Below, in pieces: positions 39,259 through 49,965 of a DNA stretch of 56,398 nt (position 1 is the first letter of the stretch; each line of letters begins with the position of its first letter). Under the pieces are notes generated by a model. That model was given only the letters and a program-made list of their open reading frames with translations, ran no database searches and was not told the origin of the DNA. Origin of the DNA: Rhodovibrio sodomensis (GTDB lineage Bacteria > Pseudomonadota > Alphaproteobacteria > Kiloniellales > Rhodovibrionaceae); assembly GCF_016583645.1 (NCBI RefSeq), contig NZ_NRRL01000020.1, forward strand, positions 1 through 56,398, given 5' to 3'. The position numbers and the translations under genes were made by a program.

Positions 39259-40433
39259 CGGTCGATCTCTCCGAACACGATGTCGAGCGAGCCCAGGATG
39301 GCGACGCTGTCGGCCAGCATGTGGCCGTTGCACATGTAGTCCATCGCCTGCAGGAAGTGGAAGCCGGGCGCGCGGATGTGGCACTTGTACGGGCGGTTGC
39401 TGCCGTCGGCGACCAGGAACACGCCGAACTCGCCCTTGGGCGCTTCGACCGCGCGGTAGGTCTCCCCCGGCGGCACGTGATAGCCTTCGGTGTACAGCTT
39501 GAAGTGGTGGATCAGCGCCTCCATCGACCGTTTCATCTCGGCGCGCTTGGGCGGCACCACCTTCTGGTCGTCGGCCCGGACCGGGCCCTCGGGCATCTTG
39601 TCCAGGCACTGGCGCATCAGGCTGACCGACTGGCGCATCTCCTCCATCCGGATCAGGTAGCGGTCGAAGCAGTCGCCGTTCTTGCCGACCGGCACGTCGA
39701 AGTCGAGCTCGTCGTACACCTCGTACGGCTGCGACTTGCGCAGGTCCCACGGGATGCCGGTGGACCGCAGCGCCGGGCCGGAGAAGCCCCAGTCGAGCGC
39801 CTCCTCCTGGCTCATGATGCCGATGTCGACGGAGCGCTGGCGGAAGATCCGGTTTTCCGTCAGCAGATCCTCAACGTCGTCCAGCACCTTCTCGAAGTAC
39901 TTGCAGAACTCGTAGATGTCGTCGACCAGCCCGGGCGGGATGTCGCGCGCGACACCGCCGGGGCGGAAGTAGCCGGCGTGCATGCGCGCGCCCGACGCGC
40001 GCTCGTAGAACTCGAGCAGCTTCTCGCGTTCCTCGAAGAACCATAGGAACGGCGTGATCGCCCCAACGTCGAGGGCATAGGTCGAGATGTTCAGCAGATG
40101 GTTCAGGATCCGCGTGATCTCGGCGTAGAGCACGCGCACGAACTTGCCCCGGCGCGGGATTTCCAGGCCCAGCAGGTCCTCGACCGCGAGCGCGTAGGCG
40201 TGCTCCTGGGCCATCGGCGAGACGTAGTCCAGGCGGTCGAAGTAGTGCACCGCCTGCAGGTAGGTCTTATACTCGATCAGCTTCTCGGTGCCGCGGTGCA
40301 GCAGGCCGATGTGCGGATCGACCCGCTCGATCACCTCGCCGTCCATCTCCAGCACCATGCGCAGCACGCCGTGCGCGGCCGGGTGCTGGGGCCCGAAGTT
40401 GAGCGTCAGCGGCTTGATCTGGGACTCGGCCAT
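39255..40433 (-). CDS. nuoD: NADH-quinone oxidoreductase subunit D
   Basis: 49-kDa quinone-site subunit related to NiFe-hydrogenase large subunits, lacking the metal Cys ligands. 392 residues; [15 protein letters not shown] at the N-terminus carries the quinone-binding His, and [11 protein letters not shown] and [13 protein letters not shown] are the family C-terminus. Starts one base inside the nuoC stop. Confidence 0.97.
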   Translation of the reverse strand: MAESQIKPLTLNFGPQHPAAHGVLRMVLEMDGEVIERVDPHIGLLHRGTEKLIEYKTYLQAVHYFDRLDYVSPMAQEHAYALAVEDLLGLEIPRRGKFVRVLYAEITRILNHLLNISTYALDVGAITPFLWFFEEREKLLEFYERASGARMHAGYFRPGGVARDIPPGLVDDIYEFCKYFEKVLDDVEDLLTENRIFRQRSVDIGIMSQEEALDWGFSGPALRSTGIPWDLRKSQPYEVYDELDFDVPVGKNGDCFDRYLIRMEEMRQSVSLMRQCLDKMPEGPVRADDQKVVPPKRAEMKRSMEALIHHFKLYTEGYHVPPGETYRAVEAPKGEFGVFLVADGSNRPYKCHIRAPGFHFLQAMDYMCNGHMLADSVAILGSLDIVFGEIDR

Positions 40434-41059
40434 CAGCCCTCGTTCTCCTCACCGTGGCCTTCGGCCTTCTCGTCGCCCGGCAGGTGCAGCATGCCTTCCC
40501 ACGGGCTCATGAAGTCGAAGTTGCGGAATTCCTGGGTCAACTTGACCGGCTCGTAGACCACGCGCTTCTCGTCCTCGTCGTAGCGCACCTCGACAAACCC
40601 GGTCAGCGGGAAGTCCTTGCGCAGCGGATGCCCCTCGAAGCCGTAGTCGGTCAGGATCCGGCGCAGGTCCGGGTGGTTGGCGAAAAACACGCCGTACAGA
40701 TCCCAGACCTCGCGCTCGCACCAACCGGCGTTGGAATACACCTCGGTGACGCTGTCGACCGGCGTCTCCTCGCCCGCGGGCAGCTTCACCCGGACGCGCT
40801 GGTTGTGCTTCAGCGAGAGCAGCGAATACACCACCTCGAAGCGTTCCTGCCGCTCGGGATGGTCGATCGCGGTGATGTCCATCAGCAGCCGGAAGTGGCA
40901 GTTCTGGTCGTCGCGCAGGAAGGACAGCACCTTCACGATCGACGGCCGGGTGACCCAGACGGTGAGCTGCTGGTTCGCCACCGAGGTCTCGGTCACCTCG
41001 TCCATCAAGGCGCTGGCGATGTATTCGCCCAGGTCTGTGAGCGCTTGCGTATCGGCCAT
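40433..41059 (-). CDS. nuoC: NADH-quinone oxidoreductase subunit C
   Basis: 30-kDa peripheral subunit, 208 residues; the signature ERE(V)[18 protein letters not shown] and [16 protein letters not shown] are present. It is not fused to nuoD. A 112-bp gap to nuoB holds no gene. Confidence 0.96.
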   Translation of the reverse strand: MADTQALTDLGEYIASALMDEVTETSVANQQLTVWVTRPSIVKVLSFLRDDQNCHFRLLMDITAIDHPERQERFEVVYSLLSLKHNQRVRVKLPAGEETPVDSVTEVYSNAGWCEREVWDLYGVFFANHPDLRRILTDYGFEGHPLRKDFPLTGFVEVRYDEDEKRVVYEPVKLTQEFRNFDFMSPWEGMLHLPGDEKAEGHGEENEG

Positions 41060-41171
41060 GTCGTCCTCGTTGGGCGCGCCGCAGCCGTGCCCGCGCCAGG
41101 ACCGGAAACCGGCCCCCCGGCGCGGACAGCGACGCGCGGGCTGACGGGAAGCGGGCGCGGGAACCGGCGGG

Positions 41172-41756
41172 TTACGCCATGGTCCGGTCGAGCTGCCCCT
41201 CGCGCCGGATTTTCTTCTGCAGCTGCAGCACGCCGTAGAGCAGCGCCTCCGCCGTCGGCGGGCAGCCGGGCACGTAGATGTCCACCGGGATGATCCGGTC
41301 GCAGCCCCGCACCACCGAGTAGGAGTAGTGGTAGTAGCCGCCGCCGTTGGCGCAGGAGCCCATGGAGATCACGTAGCGCGGCTCCGCCATCTGGTCGTAC
41401 ACCTTGCGCAGGGCCGGCGCCATCTTGTTGCAGACCGTGCCGGCGACGATCATCACGTCCGCCTGCCGCGGGCTCGCCATGAACACCGAGCCGAACCGGT
41501 CCAGGTCATAGCGGCTCGCGCCGGCGTGCATCATTTCGATGGCGCAGCAGGCCAGCCCGAAGGTCATCGGCCACATCGAGCCGGAGCGCGCCCAGGCGGA
41601 CAGCTTGTCCAGCTGCGCCACCAGGAAGCCCTTGTCCTGCAGCTCGTGCCCGAGGTTGTCGAGCAGCTTGCTCTTGTCGAGGTCCGCGACGTCGCGGCCG
41701 CCCGGCTGGAGGGCCTGCGGGCCGCCCTCGCGTGCGAGAGACGGGTTCACTCCCAT
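41172..41756 (-). CDS. nuoB: NADH-quinone oxidoreductase subunit B
   Basis: Carries cluster N2, the last Fe-S centre before quinone. 194 residues from the ATG at 41754-41756, overlapping the nuoA end by 10 bp. Ligands are the adjacent C70-C71 ([11 protein letters not shown]), the Cys of [10 protein letters not shown] and the Cys of [15 protein letters not shown]. Confidence 0.97.
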   Translation of the reverse strand: MGVNPSLAREGGPQALQPGGRDVADLDKSKLLDNLGHELQDKGFLVAQLDKLSAWARSGSMWPMTFGLACCAIEMMHAGASRYDLDRFGSVFMASPRQADVMIVAGTVCNKMAPALRKVYDQMAEPRYVISMGSCANGGGYYHYSYSVVRGCDRIIPVDIYVPGCPPTAEALLYGVLQLQKKIRREGQLDRTMA

Positions 41757-42112
41757 TCCAGCGCCCCTTTCTTCCACTCGTAGATGAAGCCGATGGTCAG
41801 GATGCCGAGGAACACCACCATCGACCAGAAGCCGAACACCCCGATCTCGCTGAGCGACACCGCCCAGGGGAACAGGAAGGCAACCTCTAGGTCGAAAATG
41901 ATGAACAGGATCGAGACCAGATAGAAGCGCACGTCGAACCGGCTGCGGGCGTCGTCGAACGCCTCGAAGCCGCACTCGTACGCGGAGTCCTTTTCCGGGT
42001 CCGGGCTCTGGCGGGCGACGACGTAGCTCGCGCCCACCATGGCGAGCGCCAGACCGATGGCGATGCCGAAAAAGATCAAGATCGGGAGATACTCGATCAG
42101 CAGGCTTTCCAT
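41747..42112 (-). CDS. nuoA: NADH-quinone oxidoreductase subunit A
   Basis: First gene of the nuoABCDEFGHIJKLMN operon. 121 residues, three helices, with the loop Cys of [21 protein letters not shown] and the buried acidic residues of [18 protein letters not shown] at 42110-42112. Confidence 0.95.
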   Translation of the reverse strand: MESLLIEYLPILIFFGIAIGLALAMVGASYVVARQSPDPEKDSAYECGFEAFDDARSRFDVRFYLVSILFIIFDLEVAFLFPWAVSLSEIGVFGFWSMVVFLGILTIGFIYEWKKGALEWE

Positions 42113-42452
42113 GCCAACGATCCTCGCCGTTTTGCCGTACGCCGGCCCGTTAGCCCGTTGGCCCGTGGCTGATTGCCGGCGCTTGTGCGTTATCGTCTTC
42201 GTTATCGTCCGCGCGCGGGTCCGCCCGCGTCATCACCGGGCGAGGTTTGCCAGCCCGGCCTCATGTGCGCAATGCCGCGCGTCTTATCACGAACGGCCCG
42301 CCGCGTCAGGCATCGCGACCCCGGCACCACGGCGATTTTTTCGCCGCGGCCTGTCGCCGGAGCCGGCGCGACGCCGCGCGCCGACCCGATCCCGCCTGAT
42401 CCACTGACATAGCGCCATGGTTCGGGCCCGGAAAGTGGGGACGCCGACGGGG

Positions 42453-42500
42453 CCCGTCCCGCGCGGTGGATCGCCGCAGGCGCCCACCGCGCGGGACGGG
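42453..42500. other. Perfect 17-bp inverted repeat upstream of nuoA
   Basis: cccgtcccgcgcggtgg at 42453-42469 and its exact complement at 42484-42500, with a 14-base spacer. It lies in the 448-bp gap 42113-42560 between nuoA and tRNA-Asp (both minus strand), so it can stop tRNA transcription or sit in the nuo leader about 340 bp before the ATG. There is no T-run on either side. The rest of the gap shows no gene. Confidence 0.8.
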
Positions 42501-42560
42501 GACGCACCGGCTCACTGCGCAAAGCTACCGGCGTTTCCATGGAGGTACGATAAAGGGAAA

Positions 42561-42637
42561 TGGCGGGAGTGACGGGACTCGAACCCGCGACCTCTGGCGT
42601 GACAGGCCAGCGCTCTAACCTACTGAGCTACACCCCC
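42561..42637 (-). tRNA. tRNA-Asp (GTC)
   Basis: 77 bases with an encoded CCA. All four stems fold: acceptor GGGGGTG/CACTCCC with one G-U pair, D arm GCTC/GAGC, anticodon stem CTGGC/GCCAG with loop CTGTCAC (anticodon GTC), T arm GCGGG-TTCGAGT-CCCGT. The 225 bp to the next gene on the left side of the AEC transporter hold nothing that I recognise. Confidence 0.97.
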
Positions 42638-42862
42638 GCGAGCCCATCGCTGGGGTAGCCGTCGTGTACTGGACGGTTCCCGATGTGTCAAGCGAATGAA
42701 AAGGCGTCGCAATGGCCTTCCAGCCGGCCCGGTCCCGCCCGATCGTGAACACCGATTCTTGCCGCCGTCCGAGGCAGTTAGCCATCCGCTCGGCAGGCTT
42801 GAAGCTCGTCGGATGCCGGCCACCTGTCCAGCTTCGAAATGCGGCTTCGCCGGCCCCCGGGG

Positions 42863-43801
42863 TCAGCGGACTTCGAACAGGAACAGCAGCGTCGAGACGC
42901 TGATCAGCGACAGCGTGGTCGAGAGCAGCACGGTCGCAGCCGCGCCCTCCCCGTTCGCGTTGTATTGCTGGCCCAGCACGTAGACATTCACCCCGGCCGG
43001 CAGGGCGGCCATCACCACCGCAACCTCCAGCCACAGCGGGTCGAGGGCGAAGACGTAGCTCCCCAGCACGAACACCAGGCCTGGCATGGCGAGCAGCTTG
43101 AGCGCGCTCAGCGCCAGCGGCTCCAGCGGCAGCCGCCCGGTGCGGTAGCCGACCAGCGAAGCGCCCATGGCGAACAGCGCGACCGGCACCGCCGCCTGGC
43201 CCAGCGTGTTCAGCAGCGACTCCAGCGTCTGCGGCAGCGGCCAGCCGCTCGCGTTCCACAGCAGCCCGAGACCGAGTCCCCAGAGAATCGGGTTCCGGAC
43301 CAGCCCGCGCGCCGTGGCGATCGGAATCGCCCGCAGCCGTTCGCCCTGCCCGCGGCCGACTTCAACGACCAGCGTGACCAGCGGAAACATCAGGGCGGAG
43401 TGGAACGCGACCATCAGGAAGGCCGGCAGGCTGGCGCGCTCGCCGAACGCGGTCAGCAGCAGCGGGATGCCCAGCAGCACGGCGTTGGAGTAGCTGCTGC
43501 ACAGCCCGCCGATGCCGGACTCGGCCAGGGTCCGCTGAAACACGAGGCGGCTGACGAGCGTCCCGACCCCGAACATCGCCACCGCGGCGATGTAGTACGA
43601 CAGCAGGAACGGCCAGGCCACCGCGCCCGCCATGTCCATCTGCGCCATCGACCGGAACAGCAGGGCCGGGATCGCGAAGGTGAAGGCGAAGGTGCTCAGC
43701 CCGCGCACGTAGCCGGGATCGAACACCGCCATCCGGACGGCGGCGTAGCCCACGCCGACCAGGCCGAACACCGGGATAATGATATCGAGCAGGATGGACA
43801 T
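42863..43801 (-). CDS. AEC-family (auxin efflux carrier) transporter
   Basis: 312 residues with about ten hydrophobic helices in two inverted halves; MSILLDIIIPVFGLVGVGYA is the typical start and ALPAGVNVYVLGQQY carries the crossover segment of the second half. The ATG at 43799-43801 is preferred over one 78 bp upstream that adds an Arg-rich stretch. Members export small organic acids or amino acids; the substrate cannot be told. It stands alone between tRNA genes. Confidence 0.88.
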   Translation of the reverse strand: MSILLDIIIPVFGLVGVGYAAVRMAVFDPGYVRGLSTFAFTFAIPALLFRSMAQMDMAGAVAWPFLLSYYIAAVAMFGVGTLVSRLVFQRTLAESGIGGLCSSYSNAVLLGIPLLLTAFGERASLPAFLMVAFHSALMFPLVTLVVEVGRGQGERLRAIPIATARGLVRNPILWGLGLGLLWNASGWPLPQTLESLLNTLGQAAVPVALFAMGASLVGYRTGRLPLEPLALSALKLLAMPGLVFVLGSYVFALDPLWLEVAVVMAALPAGVNVYVLGQQYNANGEGAAATVLLSTTLSLISVSTLLFLFEVR

Positions 43802-44187
43802 CGGGCTTCCAGGGGACGGGGCCAGCGGCCGCTGCGGTCGTCGGCGTAACGCGGACGCGCTGGCACGCGCGCGCTGCACGGGCGATTCTCGGTCCCACCC
43901 AGAGACTTTGCACGCAACGCGGCGCCATCCGTGAAGGATGCCTCGAGATGCCCCTCAACCGGGCGCCGTTCGGCATGAAGCTGGTTATCTTATTGAGAAA
44001 CCGATAACTTCACCCTGCGGAGCTTGACCAAGTAAGCGTCTCGAGGGATCGCTAAGGGGTATCGGAGCGGCCGTGCGAAAGAGTCTGCGACGCAGTCGGA
44101 CGTTGCCGGCCGGTGAGAACGCCCCGTGCCGCCGCGGCCGAAGGCCCGGCCCAATACCGTCGACTTTAGCTCGGATACGGTGAGTAT
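43802..44187. other. 386-bp gap between the AEC transporter and tRNA-Val
   Basis: No gene supported. A weak inverted repeat GTTATC-N13-GATAAC lies at 43984-44008 and a small catcc/ggatg hairpin at about 43928-43941. One open frame here runs through tRNA-Val and is an artefact of the tRNA sequence. Confidence 0.5.
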
Positions 44188-44262
44188 TGGTGGGCGGTGC
44201 TGGGGTCGAACCAGCGACCTTCTGGGTGTAAACCAGACGCTCTTCCGCTGAGCTAACCGCCC
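44188..44262 (-). tRNA. tRNA-Val (TAC)
   Basis: 75 bases with an encoded CCA. Acceptor GGGCGGT/ACCGCCC, D arm GCTC/GAGC, anticodon stem TCTGG/CCAGA with loop TTTACAC (anticodon TAC), T arm GCTGG-TTCGACC-CCAGC. It lies downstream of hupB on the same strand. Confidence 0.97.
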
Positions 44263-44288
44263 ACCGCGATCGGCCGGATCGCCCCGAT

Positions 44289-44333
44289 CTACCGCGAACA
44301 GACCTACCGCGAACCGACCTAACGCGAACCGGC
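44289..44333. repeat. 15-bp tandem repeat, three units
   Basis: Three units of the form cta(c/a)cgcgaac(a/c)g(a/g)c between hupB and tRNA-Val. Right after them a strong hairpin at 44331-44359 pairs GGCCGCCG with CGGCGGCC around an inner GGG-TTCG-CCC tetraloop (read on the minus strand). It lies 32-60 bp after the hupB stop and has no T-run; it may still act as hupB 3' end. Confidence 0.7.
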
Positions 44334-44390
44334 CGCCGAAGGGCGAACCCGCGGCGGCCGGATCTCACTCGGGCAAGGGCGCCGCGCGGG

Positions 44391-44663
44391 TCAGTTCAGC
44401 GCGTCCTTGAGACCCTTGCCAGCCTTGAATTTCGGCTGATTGGTCTGCGGGATCTGGATGCGCTCGCCGGTGCGCGGATTGCGGCCTTCCGACGCGGCGC
44501 GGGTCGCCACGGAGAAGGTGCCGAAGCCGACCAGCCGAACCTCATCCCCCTGTTTGAGCGAGTTGGTGATCTCTTCGAATACACCGTCAACGGCCTTTGA
44601 CGTATCGGCCTTCGACAGCCCCGACCTCTTGGCGACAGCGTCGATCAACTCGTTTTTGTTCAC
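44391..44663 (-). CDS. hupB: DNA-binding protein HU
   Basis: Nucleoid-associated histone-like protein, 90 residues: MNKNELIDAVAKRSGLSKAD, VGFGTFSVATRAASEGRNPRTGE (DNA-binding arm) and the C-terminal helix KFKAGKGLKDALN. The start is GTG at 44661-44663 with GGGGGG six bases upstream. Between lon and tRNA-Val, the usual alphaproteobacterial position. Confidence 0.97.
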   Translation of the reverse strand: MNKNELIDAVAKRSGLSKADTSKAVDGVFEEITNSLKQGDEVRLVGFGTFSVATRAASEGRNPRTGERIQIPQTNQPKFKAGKGLKDALN

Positions 44664-44734
44664 GTCAAACCCCCCAGTCTATTGGGTAAAGTACCGGCAT
44701 CTGTTGAAGAAGCACGCTTACGAGTACGCCGGAG

Positions 44735-44762
44735 TGTATAGCGGCCCTGAGCGACCGGTCAA
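44735..44762 (-). promoter_or_regulatory. Sigma-70-type promoter of hupB
   Basis: On the minus strand TTGACC (44757-44762), 16-base spacer, TATACA (44735-44740), 72 bp before the hupB GTG. It is the clearest housekeeping promoter seen in the window. Confidence 0.7.
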
Positions 44763-44838
44763 TGTGGGAAAGGGCAGGATTCCGAGGGATTCGGCCGGTG
44801 TCACGGCCTAATCACCCCGATTTTCTGGTTCGCTTGCG

Positions 44839-47256
44839 TTAATGGCGGATGGTTCCGGGCGCCGCGCCGGGTTCCGCCGGCGCGGGCAGCGGGTCGAGCG
44901 ACTCGGAATCCGCCGTCGCCGCCGGACGCAGCGGCCCGGCGAGCGCGTGCTCCAGCACCTCCTCGACGCGGGCCACCGGCCGGATCGTCAGACCGCGTTT
45001 CAGCGCCTCCGGCATCTCCGCGAGCTCGGCGGCATTGTCCTGCGGGATCAGGACCATGCGGATGCCGGCGCGCTGCGCGGCCAACAGCTTTTCCTTCAAG
45101 CCGCCGATCGGCAGCACGCGCCCGCGCAGCGTCATCTCGCCGGTCATCGCCACGTCCCGACGCACCGGCACGCCGCTCAGGCAGGAGACGATCGCCGTGA
45201 TCATCGCCAGGCCGGCGGACGGCCCGTCCTTCGGCACCGCGCCTTCGGGCAGATGGACGTGGACGTTCCGCCGGGCGATCAGGGCGGTGTCAAGCCCCAG
45301 CGCCTCGGCGCGGGCCTTTACGTAGCTGTCGGCGGCGGTGATCGATTCCTTCATCACCGACCCCAGCTTGCCGGTCGCGGTGACCTTGCCGCTACCGGGC
45401 ACGGCCACGGCCTCGACCGTCAGCAGTTCGCCGCCGACCTGGGTCCAGGCCAGCCCGGTCACCGTGCCGATGCGGTCTTCGGAGTCCAGCTCCGCGCGCC
45501 GGAAGCGCGGCACGCCGGCGTATTTCGCCAGGTTGCGGCGGGTGACGGTCAGGCCGTCCGCCGTACCTTCCTCGAGCTCGCGCACCGCCTTGCGCGCCAG
45601 CCCGCCGAGCTCGCGCTGCAGGTTGCGCACGCCGGCCTCGCGCGTGTAGCCGCGGATCAGGTCGGTCAGCGCGCCGTCGGAAACCCGCCACTGCGCGTCG
45701 TTCAGGCCGTTTTCGCGCGCCTGCTTGGGGATCAGGTAGCGCTTGGCGATCGCCGCCTTGTCCTCCTCGGTGTAGCCCGGCAGACGGATCACCTCCATGC
45801 GGTCCAGCAGCGGCCGCGGCATGGCGAGCGTGTTCGCCGTGGCGATGAACATCACCTCCGACAGATCGTAGGTCAGGTCCAGGTAGTGGTCGCTGAAGGC
45901 GCCGTTCTGCGCCGGGTCCAGGACCTCCAGCAGGGCGGCGGCCGGGTCGCCCCGGTGGTCGGCGCCCAGCTTATCGATCTCGTCCAGCATGATCAGCGGG
46001 TTGACCGTGCCGGCGCGCTTCATGCCCTGGATGATCTTGCCCGGCATCGCGCCCACGTAGGTGCGCCGGTGGCCGCGCATCTCCGCCTCGTCGCGCACCC
46101 CGCCCAGGCTGATGCGCACGAACTTGCGGTTGGTCGCCCGCGCGATCGACTGGCCGAGCGAGGTCTTGCCGACCCCGGGCGGGCCGACCAGGCACAGGAT
46201 CGGTCCCTTGATCTTACCGACGCGCTGCTGCACGGCGAGGTACTCGACGATCCGGTCCTTCACCTTGTCCAGGCCGTAATGGTCGGCGTCGAGCGCCGCC
46301 TGCGCGCCCGCGAGGTCGGTCTTGAGCGGGCTGCGCTGCGCCCACGGCAGGTCGAGCAACCAGCCGAGGTAGCTGCGCAAGATCCCCGCTTCGGCCGAGG
46401 TCGGCGACATGTTGCGGAACTTCTTCAGTTCCGCCTCGGCCTTCTGGCGCGCCTCGCGCGGCATCTTGGCCTTGTGCAGCCGCTCGGCGAACTGGCTCGC
46501 CTCGTCGCCGCCGGCGCCGTCCTCGCCCAGTTCGCGCTGGATCGCCTTCATCTGCTCGTTCAGGAAGTACTCGCGCTGGGTGCGCTCCATCTGCCGCTTC
46601 ACCCGGCCGCGGATACGCTTTTCGACCTCCAGCACGCCGATCTCGCCTTCCATGTGGCCATAGATCGTCTCCAGCCGCTGGGCGACCGACGGCGTCTCCA
46701 GCAGCGCCTGCTTGTCGCTCAACGCCAGGTCCAGGTGCGCGGCCAGGCTGTCCGCCAGCCGGGCCGCGCCGTCGACCTGGTTGAGGGAGACCATGACCTC
46801 CGGCGGGATCTTCTTGTTCAGCTTGATGTACTGCTCGAACCGGCCGAGCGCGGCGCGGGATAGGGTCGCGAGCTCCTTGGGATCGCTCGGCGCGTCGGCG
46901 AACGTCTCCGTCTCGGCGGCCAGCCAGCGCACGGTCTCGCTGTAGCCGGTGACCCGCACGCGGGTCGCGCCCTCGACCAGCACCTTGACCGTGCCGTCCG
47001 GCAGGTCGAGCAGCTGCAGCACGGTCGCGATGCAGCCCACGGCGTGGATGTCGTCGGGGCCCGGATCGTCGAGCGCGCTGTCGCGCTGGGTCAGCAGCAG
47101 GACCTGCTTGTCGGCGCGCATCGCCTCGCGCAGGGCGGCAACCGACTTCGGCCGGCCGACGAACAGCGGCACGATCATGTGCGGAAAGACGACGATGTCC
47201 CGCAACGGCAGGACGGGATGGGCTTGATGAGACGGGGAGACGGAAGACTGAGACAT
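44839..47256 (-). CDS. lon: ATP-dependent protease Lon
   Basis: Cytoplasmic AAA+ serine protease, 805 residues. N-terminal substrate domain ([20 protein letters not shown]), Walker [16 protein letters not shown], Walker [11 protein letters not shown], and the protease domain with catalytic Ser in [11 protein letters not shown] and Lys in [10 protein letters not shown]. After residue about 780 there is a Pro/Ala-rich tail. ATG at 47254-47256 with AGAGGG before it. No clear heat-shock promoter is seen in the 240 bp upstream. Confidence 0.98.
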   Translation of the reverse strand: MSQSSVSPSHQAHPVLPLRDIVVFPHMIVPLFVGRPKSVAALREAMRADKQVLLLTQRDSALDDPGPDDIHAVGCIATVLQLLDLPDGTVKVLVEGATRVRVTGYSETVRWLAAETETFADAPSDPKELATLSRAALGRFEQYIKLNKKIPPEVMVSLNQVDGAARLADSLAAHLDLALSDKQALLETPSVAQRLETIYGHMEGEIGVLEVEKRIRGRVKRQMERTQREYFLNEQMKAIQRELGEDGAGGDEASQFAERLHKAKMPREARQKAEAELKKFRNMSPTSAEAGILRSYLGWLLDLPWAQRSPLKTDLAGAQAALDADHYGLDKVKDRIVEYLAVQQRVGKIKGPILCLVGPPGVGKTSLGQSIARATNRKFVRISLGGVRDEAEMRGHRRTYVGAMPGKIIQGMKRAGTVNPLIMLDEIDKLGADHRGDPAAALLEVLDPAQNGAFSDHYLDLTYDLSEVMFIATANTLAMPRPLLDRMEVIRLPGYTEEDKAAIAKRYLIPKQARENGLNDAQWRVSDGALTDLIRGYTREAGVRNLQRELGGLARKAVRELEEGTADGLTVTRRNLAKYAGVPRFRRAELDSEDRIGTVTGLAWTQVGGELLTVEAVAVPGSGKVTATGKLGSVMKESITAADSYVKARAEALGLDTALIARRNVHVHLPEGAVPKDGPSAGLAMITAIVSCLSGVPVRRDVAMTGEMTLRGRVLPIGGLKEKLLAAQRAGIRMVLIPQDNAAELAEMPEALKRGLTIRPVARVEEVLEHALAGPLRPAATADSESLDPLPAPAEPGAAPGTIRH

Positions 47257-47495
47257 TCGACCCTCTTGGTCCGGTCACGGCACCAAGATCGGGCCGGGAC
47301 GCCGGGCAGCCGCGTTGGCCCGGGCGTGCGGTCGTGCCGGCGGCGAGCGTGGCCAACCGGCGGCAGTGTCGGGCGGGGCCGCAGCCCGGGCGATCGCTCG
47401 CCCCCTGCCCTGACTTGAGGCCCGACGGGAGACGCTGTGTTCAGCGCCCGGCCGGCGCAAGAGGCCGACCGCCGCGGGCGGTCCCGGCGCGCCTG

Positions 47496-47612
47496 TTAGG
47501 GCAAGAGGCTGAAAGGTGAAGCCGCCTTTCAGCTGACTCTTGCTCTCTCTTCAAGCAGTTAGAGCAAGATTCACGATGAAGGTCGACCCGACCTTCATCG
47601 ATCTTGCTCTAG
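47496..47612. repeat. 109-bp double-hairpin element, copy 2
   Basis: Element body 47500-47608 (109 bp) flanked by TTAG (47496-47499) and CTAG (47609-47612). Same two hairpins and linker as copies 1 and 3. The right-hand CTAG includes the clpX stop codon (TAG on the minus strand, 47609-47611). It fills the end of the 352-bp lon-clpX gap; the rest of that gap (47257-47495) shows no gene. Confidence 0.88.
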
Positions 47613-48874
47613 GCGCTGCTGCCCAGATCCTCGCGGCGATCGGTATAGATATAGAGCGGCTTGGCCCGGCCTTCCACGACCTCCCGGTTGATCACCATCT
47701 CCTCGACCGACTCCAGGCCCGGCAGCTCGTACATCGGCTCCAGCAGGATGCCCTCCATGATCGAGCGCAGGCCGCGCGCGCCGGTCTTGCGGGCGATCGC
47801 CTTCTCCGCGATCGCCTTCAGCGCGTCGTCGGTGAACTCAAGGCGGACGTCCTCCATCTCGAATAGCCGCTGGTACTGCTTGACCAGCGCGTTCTTCGGC
47901 TTGGTCAGGATGTCGATCAGCGCGTCCTCGTCGAGGTCGTCGAGCGTGGCCAGGACCGGCACGCGGCCGACGAACTCGGGGATCAGACCGAACTTGAGCA
48001 GGTCTTCCGGCTCCACGGAGCGCAGGATCTCCCCGGTCTGCCGCTCCTCCGGCGCGCGCACGTCGGCGCCGAAGCCGACCGAGGACCCCTGATGCCGGCC
48101 GGCGATGATCTTCTCCAGCCCGGCGAAGGCGCCGCCGCAGATGAACAGGATGTTGGTCGTGTCGACCTGCAGGAACTCCTGCTGGGGATGCTTGCGCCCG
48201 CCCTGCGGCGGCACGGACGCAACCGTGCCCTCCATGATCTTCAACAGCGCCTGCTGCACGCCCTCGCCGGATACGTCGCGGGTGATCGACGGGTTGTCCG
48301 ACTTGCGGGAAACCTTGTCGACCTCGTCGATGTAGACGATCCCGCGCTGCGCCCGCTCGACGTTGTAATCGGCGGCCTGCAACAGTTTGAGGATGATGTT
48401 CTCGACGTCTTCGCCGACGTAGCCGGCCTCGGTCAGGGTGGTCGCGTCGGCCATCGTGAACGGCACATCGAGGATCCGCGCCAGCGTCTGCGCCAGCAGC
48501 GTCTTGCCGCAGCCGGTCGGCCCGAGCAGCAGGATGTTCGACTTGGACAGTTCGACGTCGTTCGACTTCGCCGCGTGAGCGAGGCGCTTGTAATGGTTGT
48601 GCACCGCGACCGACAGCACGCGCTTGGCGTGGCGCTGGCCGATCACGTAATCCTCGAGGACGTTGTTGATGTCCCGCGGCGTGGGGACCCCATCGCGCGA
48701 CTTGACCAGGGTGGTCTTGTTCTCCTCGCGGATGATGTCCATGCACAGCTCGACACATTCGTCGCAGATGAACACCGTCGGGCCCGCGATCAGCTTGCGG
48801 ACCTCGTGCTGGCTCTTGCCGCAAAAGGAGCAGTACAGGGTGTTCTTGGAGTCGCCGCCGCTAGATTTGCTCAT
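47609..48874 (-). CDS. clpX: ClpX, ATP-dependent unfoldase of ClpXP
   Basis: AAA+ unfoldase, 421 residues. Zinc-binding domain with C15, C18, C37, C40 ([14 protein letters not shown]), Walker [16 protein letters not shown], Walker [10 protein letters not shown], the pore loop region and sensor 2. The ATG at 48872-48874 is preferred to a GTG two codons upstream. The protein ends normally (REDLGSSA), so the repeat element at the stop has not changed it. ClpXP degrades CtrA in Caulobacter; ctrA lies 40 kb away in this window. Confidence 0.97.
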   Translation of the reverse strand: MSKSSGGDSKNTLYCSFCGKSQHEVRKLIAGPTVFICDECVELCMDIIREENKTTLVKSRDGVPTPRDINNVLEDYVIGQRHAKRVLSVAVHNHYKRLAHAAKSNDVELSKSNILLLGPTGCGKTLLAQTLARILDVPFTMADATTLTEAGYVGEDVENIILKLLQAADYNVERAQRGIVYIDEVDKVSRKSDNPSITRDVSGEGVQQALLKIMEGTVASVPPQGGRKHPQQEFLQVDTTNILFICGGAFAGLEKIIAGRHQGSSVGFGADVRAPEERQTGEILRSVEPEDLLKFGLIPEFVGRVPVLATLDDLDEDALIDILTKPKNALVKQYQRLFEMEDVRLEFTDDALKAIAEKAIARKTGARGLRSIMEGILLEPMYELPGLESVEEMVINREVVEGRAKPLYIYTDRREDLGSSA

Positions 48875-49156
48875 ACCCACGCCACGTTAACCGAGTCTAA
48901 CCTCGGTATGTTAGCGAAGCCGCGGGCGGCCGTACAACGCAAAAAGCCGGACCGCCTCTGGCCAGGACCGCCCGCGCGTCGGCCACAGCGCCCCGAATTC
49001 CAGGTCAGTCTGGGCGATTTGTGTCAAAGAAACCTGAACGCGCGAAGCTCGTCACGGCCCGCTTGCGGGCTGTTCCGGCGTCCCGGCTTGTTGGCCGGAC
49101 ACTGGGGCCGCCGGGGCGCCTGTTCAACCGGCCCGCGAGCGATGGGAGGGATGCAA

Positions 49157-49193
49157 GAAAGCCCCGCTCCCGACCGGCGGAAGAGGGGCTTTC
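49157..49193 (-). terminator. Rho-independent terminator after clpP
   Basis: GAAAGCCCC and its complement (49157-49165, 49185-49193) form a 9-bp stem with a 19-base loop, followed on the minus strand by TTGC with the Ts of the stem end (CTTTCTT). 30 bp after the clpP stop; it separates clpP from clpX. The rest of the 348-bp gap 48875-49222 shows no gene. Confidence 0.75.
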
Positions 49194-49222
49194 GGACCGT
49201 CCCGGTCGAAGCGGCGGCGGGG

Positions 49223-49858
49223 TTACGACTTCTTGTCGCCGCCCGTCGCGGCCGGACGCTCGGAGACGACGACGTCGATCAGGCCGAACTCCTTGGAGTC
49301 CTCGGCGCTCATGAACTTGTCGCGCTCCATCGCCTCCTCGATCGTCTTCAGCGGCTGCCCGGTGTGGTGGGCGTAGATCTCGTTCAGCCGCCGGCGGGTC
49401 TCCAGGATCTCGCGGGCGTGGATCTCGATGTCCGTCGCCTGGCCCTGGAAGCCGCCGGAAGGCTGGTGGACCATGATCTTGGCGTTGGGCAGGGCGAACC
49501 GCTTCTCCTTGGCGCCCGCCATCAGGAGCAGCGAGCCCGCGGAGGCGGCCTGCCCGATGCAGACCGTGGAGACGTCCGGGCGGATGTACTGCATGGTGTC
49601 GTAGATCGCCAGGCCCGAGGACACCACGCCGCCCGGCGAGTTGATGTAGAAGCTGATGTCCTTGTTCGGGTTCTCGCTTTCCAGGAACAGCAGCTGGGCG
49701 CAGACCAGGCTCGCAACGCTGTCGTTGATCGGCCCGGTCAGGAAGATGATCCGCTCTTTCAGAAGGCGGGAGAAGATGTCGTAGGAACGCTCGCCCCGGT
49801 TGGTCTGCTCGACCACCATGGGAACGAGGGTGTTCATCTCCGCGTCGTTCGCGCTCAT
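49223..49858 (-). CDS. clpP: ClpP, proteolytic subunit of Clp proteases
   Basis: Serine peptidase that forms the tetradecameric chamber. 211 residues; catalytic S106 ([11 protein letters not shown]), H131 (MVHQPSGG) and the Asp of MERDKF are all present. Expected position between tig and clpX. Confidence 0.97.
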   Translation of the reverse strand: MSANDAEMNTLVPMVVEQTNRGERSYDIFSRLLKERIIFLTGPINDSVASLVCAQLLFLESENPNKDISFYINSPGGVVSSGLAIYDTMQYIRPDVSTVCIGQAASAGSLLLMAGAKEKRFALPNAKIMVHQPSGGFQGQATDIEIHAREILETRRRLNEIYAHHTGQPLKTIEEAMERDKFMSAEDSKEFGLIDVVVSERPAATGGDKKS

Positions 49859-49965
49859 CGGTGTCTTAACCCTGGTGTTTCGGGCACGCCGGATCGTTGG
49901 CCCCGGCGTGCGGATCGGTTGCTGTGCCTTCCGGCGGGCCCGTCTAGACCCGCTGTCTCAAGCCG

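Noticed and set aside
43985..44368. 127-residue frame across tRNA-Val
   Set aside because: The middle of the peptide is the translation of the tRNA itself, a known annotation artefact.
47540..47866. Short frames starting inside the 109-bp elements (also at 50010 and 22014)
   Set aside because: The shared peptide comes from translating the repeat, and the rest is antisense to clpX or trigger factor. Likeness between copies reflects DNA repeat identity, not protein conservation.
48887..48914. TTAA and CTAAC/GTTAG pattern before clpX as a CtrA box
   Set aside because: With seven-base spacing the second half matches only two of four bases.
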